Positions 17,956 to 26,110 are shown, numbered from the stretch's first letter. The stretch is DNA of 64,000 nt from Pseudomonadota bacterium (GCA_018242295.1 JAFECE010000011.1:62001-126000), one strand, 5' to 3'. Program-made: numbers and translations. Notes: generated by a model from the letters alone, not told the origin.

Positions 17956-18885
17956 ATGGCGAATTTCACCACTCACATCGCGATTGGTACCGTTGTAACG
18001 GGTGCGCTTGCAACCCTCACCCTTGCTGCGGACGTCGTGGCCCCGCAAAATCTCGTCGCGGTAACTTTGGCGGGTGTGCTCGGTTCCGTGCTGCCCGATA
18101 TCGATCTCAAGGACTCGCGGCCGAGCCGGGCGATGTTTGCCGGGCTCGCTATCTTCTTTTCATTCGCGGTCCTATTCAACGCGGCCACCAAATACTCCAT
18201 AGCCGAGCTCTGGGTGCTGTGGCTCGGGACGTTGCTGCTCGTGCGATACGGACTGCATGCGATCTTCCATCGGATTTCGGTGCACAGAGGCATCTGGCAT
18301 TCGATCTTGGCCGCGGTCTTCTCGTCCGTCGCGACAGCGATCGTGTTCCGGCATCTGCTCGACAGGCCGGAGGGCGTTTCCTGGCTCGCGGCCGCTTTCA
18401 TGTTCGTCGGCTACATCACGCACCTGACGCTCGATGAGATCTATTCCGTCGACGTGATGGACACGCGCATCAAATCGTCATTCGGCACGGCGTTGAAGCT
18501 TTTCGATCGCCGGCATATCGGAGCGTCGATTGCGATGGCGGGAGCGACCGCCGCCGCGATCATGATTTCGCCCCAGACGACGACATTCGTCGATGGCCTC
18601 AGTTCGCGGAGCATGTGGACGGGCCTCAACCAGCGGCTTCTTCCAACCGACAAATGGTTCGGGATCGTCGAGGGTCCGCACTTTGCCAGCCGGAAGCCGG
18701 ATGCCGCTAACGACATAACGACAAGTTCGATCGGCAATCATGCGGGCGCACCGCAGGCGAATGGCGCGCATCCGGAGGCAGCAAAGACTACGCCGGAGGT
18801 TGTGGCGGCGCCCAAGCCCGCTGCGGAAGCGGTGCCTGAGGCCGCTCCGGTTACCGATGCGCCGCCTCGGAGCGCAAACCCTTAA
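17956..18885 (+). CDS. YdjM-like membrane-bound metal-dependent hydrolase family protein
   Basis: 309 aa integral membrane protein. It opens MANFTTHIAIGTVV, and has DIDLKDSRPSR and HRGIWHSIL, matching the N-terminal His, Asp-rich and H-R-G-x-x-H-S motifs of the YdjM/PF04307 family. Several hydrophobic helices fill residues 10-185. The C-terminal 70 residues are Ala/Pro-rich and probably disordered. I start at the ATG at 17956; a TTG at 17938 is in frame. Function is uncertain: family members are called hydrolases from motif only. Its end overlaps the convergent TetR gene by 35 bp. Confidence 0.75.
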   Translation: MANFTTHIAIGTVVTGALATLTLAADVVAPQNLVAVTLAGVLGSVLPDIDLKDSRPSRAMFAGLAIFFSFAVLFNAATKYSIAELWVLWLGTLLLVRYGLHAIFHRISVHRGIWHSILAAVFSSVATAIVFRHLLDRPEGVSWLAAAFMFVGYITHLTLDEIYSVDVMDTRIKSSFGTALKLFDRRHIGASIAMAGATAAAIMISPQTTTFVDGLSSRSMWTGLNQRLLPTDKWFGIVEGPHFASRKPDAANDITTSSIGNHAGAPQANGAHPEAAKTTPEVVAAPKPAAEAVPEAAPVTDAPPRSANP

Positions 18886-19462
18886 GGAAGAGCGTCGTCA
18901 ATTCCTTGGCGAAGGCCTGGGCCGTAGAGGGCGTCAGATAAACGCCCTTTTCGGTTGCGGCTATCGCCGTAATGCCATTCAATCCGGCCCATAAAGCGCG
19001 CGCCATTACGTCCAGCGATTCGCGCGGAGCATGGGGCGCAATTGGTTCAAGGGCGCCTCTGACAATATCAATAAGGCTATTCGTATAATCGTGCAGCAAT
19101 ACCGGCACACTCGTTCCCGGCGGCAAGCTGTGAGCCAAAAACAGGTTCCACATCCGGCGATTGACGAGTGCGAAATCGACGTATCCGTACGCTAAAGCTT
19201 CGATATTTTTGTCGTTATCCGGTCCGAGCGGCACGCGCTTCATATGCTCGAGAGTACGGCCCATCAGCTGCACCTGGAGAGTCAGCAGAACATCATCCAG
19301 ATTTTCGAATATATTGTAGAGCGTGCCCGGTGAATAACCGATCGCGCGGGCAATTTCTCGAGCGGATAATCCCGTAATCCCATTGCGCTCGACGATCGCC
19401 TGCGAGGCATCAAGAATGAGCTGCCGCAATTCCTCTGGTGAATGTACGGATCTTCGTCCCAT
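18851..19462 (-). CDS. TetR/AcrR family transcriptional regulator
   Basis: 203 aa regulator. The N-terminal HTH (about 8-60) is clear: LRQLILDASQAIVERNGITG, then ISAREIARAIGYSPGTLYNIF-like residues SAREIARAIGYSPGTLYN. The C-terminal ligand domain resembles the TetR_C group with WAGLNGITA near the end. No effector can be inferred. A candidate operator pair (AAACGAGCA in opposite orientations) lies 33-109 bp upstream. The regulated gene is not obvious, as the downstream neighbour is convergent and the upstream gap leads to the tad locus. Confidence 0.88.
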   Translation of the reverse strand: MGRRSVHSPEELRQLILDASQAIVERNGITGLSAREIARAIGYSPGTLYNIFENLDDVLLTLQVQLMGRTLEHMKRVPLGPDNDKNIEALAYGYVDFALVNRRMWNLFLAHSLPPGTSVPVLLHDYTNSLIDIVRGALEPIAPHAPRESLDVMARALWAGLNGITAIAATEKGVYLTPSTAQAFAKELTTLFLKGLRSEAAHR

Positions 19463-19765
19463 AACGTTACAGGTCCCCGCGCACTTTTAATGCTAAACGA
19501 GCAAACTGTACCGAATGGTTGCGACAAGACAAGGGAGGGGGGCGGCTGCCGCTAGAAATGAATGCTCGTTTCATTGCCCAGAGCGAAAAAATAATTCCAA
19601 ATACTTGCCTCAGGGAGGTGATCGCTGACAATGGAATGCTAACCATTCCGCTGGTGGAGGATTAATTTCCTCCGTAGTCGGATTAATTAAAAAAGTATGT
19701 AAATTTAATCAGGTATTGGTGCAGGCGCGCACAGATGCCGGTAAATTATATTACGAGGGGGTCAA
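19463..19765. other. 303 bp gap upstream of the TetR gene
   Basis: The region holds the TetR promoter side and the paired AAACGAGCA elements. Its distal half (about 19660-19760) is AT-rich with several TTAA and TTAATTAA tetramers. I see no gene, tRNA or clear terminator for the tadE gene that ends at 19766. Confidence 0.5.
19491..19576. promoter_or_regulatory. Paired AAACGAGCA elements, candidate TetR operator
   Basis: TGCT-N5-AGCA forms an inverted repeat at 19491-19503. Its right part AAACGAGCA (19495-19503) recurs in reverse orientation as TGCTCGTTT at 19563-19571, itself within an AATGAA/TTCATT inverted repeat. Both lie in the promoter region of the TetR gene, where autoregulatory operators are expected. 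Recognition by that protein is inferred from position and symmetry only. Confidence 0.35.
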
Positions 19766-20392
19766 TCAGGACGGACAAACCGAATTCTGCGTGGCTTGGC
19801 CGTAGAACACCGAGCCGAATCGCGGTGCAAACGTAATCGTGTCGGTCCATGTCATCTGGTTGATGACGTTCGGCAGGAGGTTCGTCAGCAGCGGCGAATA
19901 CTGATACTTCGCATCGATGATGATTGCCGCATCGCCTTTCGAGAGCAAGCTCGAGGGCACCAGCTGGTTCGACGTGTAAGTCAGTGAGCAGGGCTGGATG
20001 ATCATGCTGTTGTACGCATAAGACCATTCGATCCGCGTCTTGGTCGCGTCGGTGCTGTTCGCCCTGAATTGATAGATCCCCATCTGCAATGGGGTGTAGC
20101 TGTATGGCGCCATCGCGTGCTGCGCCGCCTTCATGATCGAGTTCAGCTGAGTTACGGCTTCGGAACTGCTCGCGCCGAGTTGCTGCTCGCGAGCTACGAG
20201 ATCGCCGATCATCGCCGTCGCCCTCTGGAAGCGCTGGTGCATCATCAGTGCGCGGGTTATTTCGAAAGTGCCGAAGGTCATCAACATCAGCACCGGAGCC
20301 AGGAAGGCGAATTCAACTGCAGCGACGCCGGCACGATTGCGTAAGAAACTGCGAAATCGCGATATCAAGCGGAGGGGGCCAATCTGATGCAT
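19766..20392 (-). CDS. TadE-like pilus assembly pseudopilin (TadE/TadG type), first
   Basis: 208 aa protein with one membrane helix near the N-terminus. The segment NRAGVAAVEFAFLAPVLMLM has the G|xxxxEF pattern cleaved by the CpaA/TadV prepilin peptidase, as in TadE pseudopilins, and the C-terminal part is extracytoplasmic. The ATG at 20392 lies 4 bp after the stop of the neighbouring TadE-like gene, so the pair forms an operon. These minor pilins are needed for assembly of Flp fibres. TadE, TadF and short TadG cannot be told apart by eye. Confidence 0.8.
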   Translation of the reverse strand: MHQIGPLRLISRFRSFLRNRAGVAAVEFAFLAPVLMLMTFGTFEITRALMMHQRFQRATAMIGDLVAREQQLGASSSEAVTQLNSIMKAAQHAMAPYSYTPLQMGIYQFRANSTDATKTRIEWSYAYNSMIIQPCSLTYTSNQLVPSSLLSKGDAAIIIDAKYQYSPLLTNLLPNVINQMTWTDTITFAPRFGSVFYGQATQNSVCPS

Positions 20393-20396
20393 GGGT

Positions 20397-21008
20397 TCAA
20401 TTGCTCGGGTATGGCTCGCTGCGAAATGCAGTCGCGGTTTGGAGCATGGTCGAACCGTCTGGAGCATTGCCAAGCTTGATGAGGGGCAGGTGGGCCGTGA
20501 AATTCCATTGGTAGCAGGTTGTGACGATGACCACCTGGCTCGCAGTGCCCGTATATATTGCGATCAGATCCGTAGGCTTCATGATCTGGCTTTGGTTCTT
20601 GGTGTTATCCAGGCATTGCGTAGGCTGCAGAGTATCACTCCAGGTATCCGCCGCCTGCGCGAAGACCGTCAAGTTGTTGCAATCGATCCAGGCGCCCGCT
20701 CCCGAGCAGATGGCCTTTCTGAATTGGTCGACTGTCATCTTTTGCGCAACGGCTTGACCCGTTCGAACGAGCCGGGTGGCTTGGTCCATTCCCTTCTCAA
20801 CCGAATTCATAATGAAGAAATAGAAGGAGCAGCCGATGAGCCCGAGGATGAAGATGAAGAAGGGAGTCACGACAATCGCAAACTCGACGGCAGTCGCGCC
20901 GTCGTCGTCGCGTTGAAGGCGACGAAGGCTGCTGACCTGAAAAAGCGGCCGGCGGCAGGCTTTCCTCAAATTGAAGATAGGCAAACGCAGACGCATTGCG
21001 CCCCTCAT
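20397..21008 (-). CDS. TadE-like pilus assembly pseudopilin, second
   Basis: 203 aa pseudopilin. A basic leader is followed by DDDGATAVEFAIVVTPFFIF, with a prepilin-peptidase site after Gly and Glu at +5, then a long hydrophobic helix and an extracytoplasmic domain with Cys residues that could pair. ATG at 21008 is used; the ATG at 20996 has a better GAGGGG and may be the real start. It is first in a two-gene unit opposite to the main tad operon. A 21 bp tandem repeat lies in its upstream gap. Confidence 0.8.
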   Translation of the reverse strand: MRGAMRLRLPIFNLRKACRRPLFQVSSLRRLQRDDDGATAVEFAIVVTPFFIFILGLIGCSFYFFIMNSVEKGMDQATRLVRTGQAVAQKMTVDQFRKAICSGAGAWIDCNNLTVFAQAADTWSDTLQPTQCLDNTKNQSQIMKPTDLIAIYTGTASQVVIVTTCYQWNFTAHLPLIKLGNAPDGSTMLQTATAFRSEPYPSN

Positions 21009-21064
21009 CACTCATTATGCTGAGAGGTAATCCTGGAACATTAAAAGCGTATTTATCGAAAGGT

Positions 21065-21106
21065 TTTTCCTTCCGCTCGGTTCACTTTTCCTTCCGCGCG
21101 GTTCAC
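21065..21106. repeat. Two-copy 21 bp tandem repeat upstream of the tadE-like genes
   Basis: Positions 21065-21085 and 21086-21106 are adjacent copies of a 21-mer beginning TTTTCCTTCCGC and ending CGGTTCAC. They differ at one base (T versus G at the 13th position). The 21 bp period equals two helical turns, so protein dimers could bind on one face. It lies in the 161 bp gap between the tadE-like pair and the secretin N-domain gene. Confidence 0.85.
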
Positions 21107-21169
21107 AAAGCGTTAAACGAAAGCAATACGCCTGCACCGACCCGGGCGGCGCCGTTGGCTTCCAGCCCA

Positions 21170-21676
21170 TTATTGCTGGTTGTTGGCGTTGATGCCCTGA
21201 TCCGACGCGCCTTCTGAGAATTTGGTCTTGCTCGAGTTGGCGGATTTGACGTTCTCAAAGAAATCCTTTTCGTCACCGATCGTCAGCGTCGGTTCGCAAT
21301 TCGGCGTGCAGGCGTACGTGAAACGCTGGCTCCCCTTATGCAAATTCACGACCCTGCGGTCGTCGCGTTCCACCATCACCCGCTGATCCTGGATGACGTT
21401 GTGGTCGGTATCGAGAGCAATGATATTCGTGATGCCGAATGTCTTGCCGGTCACGACGAGTAGGTTGCCGTCTTGAAGCGCAACGTCCGCGATCGAGGGA
21501 TTGCCGACGATGATTTCGGACGCCGGTCTCGGAAGCCTCAGCAATTGCGATTGATCGTAGCGCACGATCAGATCGCCGGCGGTGGCCGGTGTCGCAAGCA
21601 ATCCAAGGAGGCTCGCGTAGCCGGCGCGACGAATAAAGCGAAGCGGCGTTGCGGTTGTTTTGAATCTTGCGGGCAT
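21170..21676 (-). CDS. Pilus assembly protein with secretin N-domain (CpaC N-terminal-like)
   Basis: 168 aa exported protein; the signal peptide runs to about residue 33 (...ATPATA). The mature part DLIVRYDQSQLLRLPRPASEIIVGNPSIADVA... matches the small domain found at the N-terminus of type II/III and CpaC secretins (T2SS-T3SS_pil_N), but no secretin pore domain follows. A loop with two Cys (YACTPNCEPT) and a polar tail end the protein. It may be a stand-alone periplasmic cap or adaptor for the Tad secretin. It is divergent from flp1 across a 564 bp gap. Confidence 0.78.
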   Translation of the reverse strand: MPARFKTTATPLRFIRRAGYASLLGLLATPATAGDLIVRYDQSQLLRLPRPASEIIVGNPSIADVALQDGNLLVVTGKTFGITNIIALDTDHNVIQDQRVMVERDDRRVVNLHKGSQRFTYACTPNCEPTLTIGDEKDFFENVKSANSSKTKFSEGASDQGINANNQQ

Positions 21677-22240
21677 GCGGCATCCGATGTGTCGACGATG
21701 AGATAATTACCGCACGAATTGGTGAATGAACTGGTAACGGCCGTTTCAATCGCGCGCCGAGGTGCCCCGGCGCGATCGTAAAGGTTGCGGCGCGTCATTC
21801 GCCGGAATGGAAAAAGTTACTTGGGTTGAATGTGCGCCCGTGAGTGCAGGCCGTGATGATCCAAGGTCACGCGCGACTGCGGCCGAGATGCTGGGGTAGA
21901 AGAGGGCAGAACTTTTATTCTATCTCTCTTGCTGGCCGTCGCCAAATTCCAAATAATTAATCAGTATTAACTTATAAATACCTGGAGTTTTTGCGTATTT
22001 ATGCAGTTATTTGCAAATTAGTAATGAGATTTATCAAGTTTCTTCTTCTTTTATACTCTGAATTCTTGCGGAATATCCAGTGTTCATTTGGGATTTAGTC
22101 TAATAATCTGTTCAATCTGTGCGGTTTTACCTGACTTTAATTTTTGAAGTTTATTCTCGCTAAAGTTCAGCGGAGAGGACGGATACCCCCGGTGGACCAG
22201 GATCGGACACTACCTTGCGACCAAGTTTGGGAGAGTACAA
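21677..22240. other. 564 bp divergent intergenic region upstream of flp1
   Basis: The region between the secretin N-domain gene and flp1 contains the flp1 promoter. About 21940-22150 is far more AT-rich than the surroundings. It includes a TTTA-N7-TTAA element (22126-22140) resembling a CtrA site, and TTAA-N6-TTAA near 21958-21971. A good GGGAGAG precedes flp1. I see no additional gene. Confidence 0.6.
22126..22140. promoter_or_regulatory. CtrA-like site upstream of flp1
   Basis: TTTA-N7-TTAA matches the CtrA consensus TTAA-N7-TTAA at 7 of 8 fixed positions and lies about 100 bp before the flp1 ATG. CtrA activates pilin genes in Caulobacter. The consensus is short and AT-rich DNA gives chance hits, so this is a candidate only. 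Confidence 0.3.
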
Positions 22241-22444
22241 ATGAACATGTTTTCGCGTTTCATGAACGACGAGTCGGGTGCAACGGCCATCGAATATGGC
22301 CTGATCGCCGCAATCGTCGCTGTTGGCATCATCACCGCGCTCAAGAGTGTTAGCTCGAGCCTGAATGCGACGTTCGGCACGGTCAGCTCGGAACTTTCCG
22401 GCACGAGCACTGGCTCGGGCACTGGCACCGGCAGCGGCGGCTGA
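22241..22444 (+). CDS. flp: Flp/Fap type IVb pilin, first copy
   Basis: Pilin subunit of 67 aa. MNMFSRFMNDESG is a short leader; cleavage after Gly13 leaves ATAIEYGLIAAIVAVG, with Glu at +5 and the Glu-Tyr of Flp pilins, then one hydrophobic helix. The C-terminus is a Gly/Ser/Thr tail (GTSTGSGTGTGSGG), unlike the second copy. GGGAGAG lies 7 bp upstream. It is the major adhesive pilin candidate, processed by CpaA encoded 0.5 kb downstream and exported by the Tad machine. Confidence 0.95.
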   Translation: MNMFSRFMNDESGATAIEYGLIAAIVAVGIITALKSVSSSLNATFGTVSSELSGTSTGSGTGTGSGG

Positions 22445-22476
22445 TAATTCGGGTGGCCTTATAGGTTGCAAATATT

Positions 22477-22501
22477 GCGCTCGGGGGACGACTCCGGGCG
22501 C
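22477..22501 (+). terminator. Hairpin after flp1, probable attenuator
   Basis: GCGCTCGG (22477-22484) pairs with CCGGGCGC (22494-22501) with one G-U wobble, followed by TTACTTTATC. It lies 33 bp after the flp1 stop and before flp2. It could end most transcripts after the abundant pilin, reducing expression of assembly genes downstream. The T-tract is short. Confidence 0.45.
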
Positions 22502-22663
22502 TTACTTTATCAACGTGTCTCAGTCGGTTGGGCGGCGTTCTGCTGAAATGCTCCGCGACTTCAGCCGCCCACCGACGATTAATATCTCTGCGTTAGACTT
22601 ATTAAGAGCGGTTCCCTGAAAGGCGAATGCGCCCAACCGGGATAGCAGAAGGGATTTTTCGGC

Positions 22664-22840
22664 ATGTATCAGGATCTTGTGCGAAGCTTTCTGCGTGACG
22701 AAGACGGTGCAACGGCCATCGAATATGCGTTGATCGCAGGAATTATCAGCATCTGCATTGTCACCGCTTTGACTCAGATCTCGACAACCTTGAACGGCAC
22801 CTTCAGCTCCGTCGCTTCATCCCTGGCCCCGGCCAGTTGA
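22664..22840 (+). CDS. Flp/Fap type IVb pilin, second copy (58 aa)
   Basis: Short pilin gene of 58 aa, from the ATG at 22664 to the TGA at 22838-22840. The leader MYQDLVRSFLRDEDG is followed by ATAIEYALIAGIISI, with the cleavage Gly, +5 Glu and Glu-Tyr of Flp pilins. It shares ATAIEY with flp1 but has a different leader, includes a Cys in the helix (SICIVTAL), and ends without a Gly-rich tail. It lies between flp1 and cpaA. It may be a minor pilin or an alternative fibre subunit. Confidence 0.9.
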   Translation: MYQDLVRSFLRDEDGATAIEYALIAGIISICIVTALTQISTTLNGTFSSVASSLAPAS

Positions 22841-22943
22841 GAGCTTCGAAGAAGCAGCACGTGGGCCCCTTCTCCGTTAGGTCCGCTTTTACTCGAATGC
22901 TGCATTCTCGCAGCGTCTGTGGCATTCATCTAGGTCTCTGCAT

Positions 22944-23453
22944 ATGGCGTCGCTCGCCTCGCTTTTCCTCATGACGTTTCCGGTTGCGATGGCTTTCGCC
23001 GCTGCCAACGATCTCTTCACGATGAAAATACCGAATAAGATCTCGCTCGCGCTTGTCGGCGGTTTCATCGCCGTGGCGGTTCTGACGCGTATGCCCCTCG
23101 AGACATTCGGTACCAACCTTGCTATCGGGTTCCTGATCCTCGCAGTGACGTTTGTTCTCTTTTCGCTCAATCTTCTCGGCGGTGGCGACGCCAAGCTGAT
23201 CGCGGCCGGCAGCATCTGGATCGGCGCCGATCACATTGTCGAATATATCTTTTTCGTTACGGCCTTCGGCGGCGTGCTTTCGCTCGCAATTCTCGGCTAT
23301 CGCAACTGGTTTCCGGCCGCATCGTTTGCTCTTCCGAGCTGGGCACGGCGCCTTCACGTTCCAAAAGGTCCCATCCCCTACGGTATCGCCATCGCCGCCG
23401 GCGCGCTCGCGATCTTTCCGAAGACGGACATCTTTCTTTCGCTCATTTCGTAA
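22944..23453 (+). CDS. cpaA: Prepilin peptidase CpaA/TadV
   Basis: Inner-membrane aspartic prepilin peptidase of 169 aa. The two catalytic Asp are seen in AANDLFTMKIPN (about residue 24) and in the G-x-G-D motif GGGDAKLI. Several hydrophobic helices surround them. It lacks the N-terminal methylase domain of PilD, as usual for the short Tad type. It should cleave flp1, flp2 and the TadE-like pseudopilins encoded nearby. It is 103 bp after flp2. Confidence 0.92.
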   Translation: MASLASLFLMTFPVAMAFAAANDLFTMKIPNKISLALVGGFIAVAVLTRMPLETFGTNLAIGFLILAVTFVLFSLNLLGGGDAKLIAAGSIWIGADHIVEYIFFVTAFGGVLSLAILGYRNWFPAASFALPSWARRLHVPKGPIPYGIAIAAGALAIFPKTDIFLSLIS

Positions 23454-23552
23454 CTTCAGCGCCGTCCGGTGCTCCGACGGCGGGCATCCGTTAACGCCTC
23501 CATAACTGTCAATACAACGTTTCTTGGCCTTAGCCTCGCTTCGAGACAGAGA

Positions 23553-23567
23553 TTAACCTCAAATTGA
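23553..23567. promoter_or_regulatory. CtrA-like site upstream of cpaB
   Basis: TTAA-N7-TTGA, with the CC following the first tetramer as in the CtrA consensus, lies 60 bp before the cpaB ATG in the 173 bp gap after cpaA. It matches 7 of 8 fixed positions. A second promoter here would allow machinery genes to be controlled separately from the pilins. Candidate only. Confidence 0.3.
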
Positions 23568-23626
23568 CAATTGCTCGTCATCGTCCTGAGCGGATCGATT
23601 TTTGATCTCAAGGGACTGCGGGGCGG

Positions 23627-24433
23627 ATGAAACGGGCTCAGCTCATTGGATTTTCGGTGGCTTTAGGCGCCGCCGTGCTCGCTTATTACGTGGCGAGTTC
23701 TTTCGTGCGGCCGCCGCCAGCTCCCATCACCGTCGAGAAAACCGTCGACAGCACCGAGGTCCTGGTCGCCGGATCGGATATCCCGGTCGGGCAGATCGTC
23801 AACGAAGGAAGCTTTCGCTGGGTAGCCTGGCCATCCGAAGCCGTGTCGGCGAGTTACGTCACGAAGCAGGGTGGCGGCGTTGCGATGATGCACAATCTCT
23901 CCGGCTCGGTGGCGCGTTCGCCGATGCTCGCGGGAGAGCCCATCACCACACAGAAATTGATCAAGGCGGGACAGGGCGGCGTTCTTGCTGCGATCCTGCC
24001 GCAGGGCATGCGCGCCATTTCGACGAAGATCAAAGCCGAGACGGCGGCCGGCAGCCTGATCCTTCCGAACGATCATGTCGACGTCATCTTGATCCGTCAG
24101 GTGCGCAATCGCAGCAATCATGAAGAGACCGTCGCCGATACGCTGTTTCGCAATGTGCGTGTGATGGCCATTGGGCAGCAGATCGAGACGAAGGAAGGCA
24201 AGAAGGCGGCGGATAACTCGGCGACGACGGCGACGCTGGAGCTGACGCCGCGGCAAGCCGAGATGATGGCGCTTGCAAATTCAATGGGCGAAATCACTCT
24301 GTCGCTTCGCAGCGTCGCCGATTTGAGCACCGATCCGGCACGGGCCGGCAGCCTCAATCTTGATAAGCCTAAAAACAATTCCGTGCGCATCGTTCGCTAC
24401 GGAGCCAAGTCGCGTGTGTATGGCGTGAACTGA
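23627..24433 (+). CDS. cpaB: Flp pilus assembly protein CpaB/RcpC
   Basis: 268 aa protein with a single N-terminal membrane helix (LIGFSVALGAAVLAYYVAS) and a SAF domain: STEVLVAGSDIPVGQIVNEGSFRW is the typical core. The later segment RAISTKIKAETAAGSLILPNDHVDV matches the CpaB/RcpC family. It is a periplasmic component placed next to the secretin. It heads the cpaBCDEF-tadBC run after a 173 bp gap and is followed 42 bp later by cpaC. Confidence 0.92.
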   Translation: MKRAQLIGFSVALGAAVLAYYVASSFVRPPPAPITVEKTVDSTEVLVAGSDIPVGQIVNEGSFRWVAWPSEAVSASYVTKQGGGVAMMHNLSGSVARSPMLAGEPITTQKLIKAGQGGVLAAILPQGMRAISTKIKAETAAGSLILPNDHVDVILIRQVRNRSNHEETVADTLFRNVRVMAIGQQIETKEGKKAADNSATTATLELTPRQAEMMALANSMGEITLSLRSVADLSTDPARAGSLNLDKPKNNSVRIVRYGAKSRVYGVN

Positions 24434-24475
24434 GTAAATCGTTAGTCAGTGGTCGTCATAGGGTAATAGGGCCTC

Positions 24476-26092
24476 ATGCGCAGTAATTTCGGATTTTCGT
24501 GGCGCGCATACTTGCGCGCCATCGTGATGCTTGTCAGCGCGACGCTGGCCCTTCCGGGGGCTTCGGCGCAGCCGCAAGACCTGGACGAGTCTTATCGCGA
24601 CGTTTCTGGCGCCGGTCAGCATCAGTCTTTCATCCGTATCCAGGACGCCGGCGGACCAATCAGGAAGAGCCTCAAGATCGGCATGGGCAAATCGGTCCTG
24701 CTCGAATTCCCGCGTGATGTCCGCGACGTTATGGTGTCGAACCCTGCCGTCGTCGATGCTGTGGTGCTCAGCTCCAACCGCGTCTTTCTCCTCGCCAAGG
24801 GAATGGGTGAAGCGAACGCCTTCTTTTTCGATACGTCGGGCGCGCAATTCGCGACCATGGAACTTTACATCGAAAGAGAAACGGCGGGGCTGCAGGCGCT
24901 TCTCAACCGGATCATCACCGGCTCGTCGATCAAGGTCGAGATGCTCAATCAGACGGTTATCCTGACTGGAAGCGTCAAGAGTCCGATCGACTCGACGCGC
25001 GCCGGCGACATCGCTGCGCAGTTCATCTCGCAGCAGCTCGTGAGCGCGTCCATTAACGTCAAAGAAGGTGTCGCGTCGCAGCAGAGCCAGACCAACCAGG
25101 TCAAGGAATCCGTCATCAATATGCTGACGGTCGAAGCCGAAGAGCAGGTGATGCTCAAGGTGACTGTCGCTGAAGTGCAGCGCACGCTTCTGAAGCAGTT
25201 GGGCGTCAACCTTGGCGGCGTGCTGCAATCGGGAAGCTTCTCGACAACGCTTCTGACGGAGAACTCGTTTCCGATCACGACCGCACAGGGCCTCGGATCG
25301 CTTCCGACGTTCGGTGTTCCGGCAGCTGCGGGTGCGGCCTGCGCCGTCGGCGCACCGCTCTGCCCGTTCAACGCCGGTCCAGGTAACGGCTCCCTGGGTA
25401 ACAGCGGCCTGCTTTCGGGCTGGGGATCGGGATCCAACCGGATCCAGTCGGCCATACGCGCGCTGGAACGCGACGGGCTGATCCGCACGCTCGCCGAGCC
25501 GAACCTCACCGCCATCTCCGGCGAGGCGGCGGAATTCCTCGCGGGCGGCGAAGTGCCTTATGTCACCGGTATCGACACGCAAACGGGTGCGAGTTCCGTC
25601 GCGTTCAAGAAGTTTGGTGTGCAGCTCGCCTTTACGCCCGTCGTTCTGTCGGAAGGCCGCATAAGCCTCAAGATTGATACCAGCGTCAGCGATATTTCGC
25701 AGTTCATCGGCGGCAATCCGGTGTTCGATACGCGGCAGGCGAAAACCGTGGTTGAGCTGCCGTCGGGTGGATCGCTGGCGCTTGCGGGCCTCATCAACAC
25801 CAAGACACAGCAGAACATCGACGGCTTGCCGGGTGCGAAGGATATTCCGATTCTCGGCACTCTGTTCCGCAGCCGCGATTTCCAGAACAATGAGTCGGAA
25901 CTCGTCGTCATCGTGACGCCGTATCTCGTGCAGCCGACGTCGCGTCAGCAGCTTGCGGCGCCGACGGACGGGCTGGCGCCTGCGACCGATCTCAAGGCGG
26001 ACTTTCTCGGTCATCTCAACCGGATCTACGGCAAGAGCGAAGTCATGCCTTCCGGCGGTCTCAAGGGTGACTACGGTTTCATCGTCGAATAG
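24476..26092 (+). CDS. cpaC: Tad pilus outer-membrane secretin CpaC/RcpA
   Basis: Secretin of 538 aa that forms the outer-membrane pore for the Flp pilus. After a signal peptide ending about residue 36 (...GASAQ), an N-domain (SFIRIQDAGGPIRKSLKIGMGKSV onward) and a BON-like module are followed by the secretin core from about 215, with AGEAAEFLAGGEVPY and the late LAGLINTKTQQNIDGLPGAKD conserved. A Gly/Ala/Pro-rich loop near 280-320 is inserted within the core. It lies between cpaB and cpaD, in normal Tad order. Confidence 0.95.
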   Translation: MRSNFGFSWRAYLRAIVMLVSATLALPGASAQPQDLDESYRDVSGAGQHQSFIRIQDAGGPIRKSLKIGMGKSVLLEFPRDVRDVMVSNPAVVDAVVLSSNRVFLLAKGMGEANAFFFDTSGAQFATMELYIERETAGLQALLNRIITGSSIKVEMLNQTVILTGSVKSPIDSTRAGDIAAQFISQQLVSASINVKEGVASQQSQTNQVKESVINMLTVEAEEQVMLKVTVAEVQRTLLKQLGVNLGGVLQSGSFSTTLLTENSFPITTAQGLGSLPTFGVPAAAGAACAVGAPLCPFNAGPGNGSLGNSGLLSGWGSGSNRIQSAIRALERDGLIRTLAEPNLTAISGEAAEFLAGGEVPYVTGIDTQTGASSVAFKKFGVQLAFTPVVLSEGRISLKIDTSVSDISQFIGGNPVFDTRQAKTVVELPSGGSLALAGLINTKTQQNIDGLPGAKDIPILGTLFRSRDFQNNESELVVIVTPYLVQPTSRQQLAAPTDGLAPATDLKADFLGHLNRIYGKSEVMPSGGLKGDYGFIVE

Positions 26093-26110
26093 CTGGGGCG
26101 CAGACGCATC

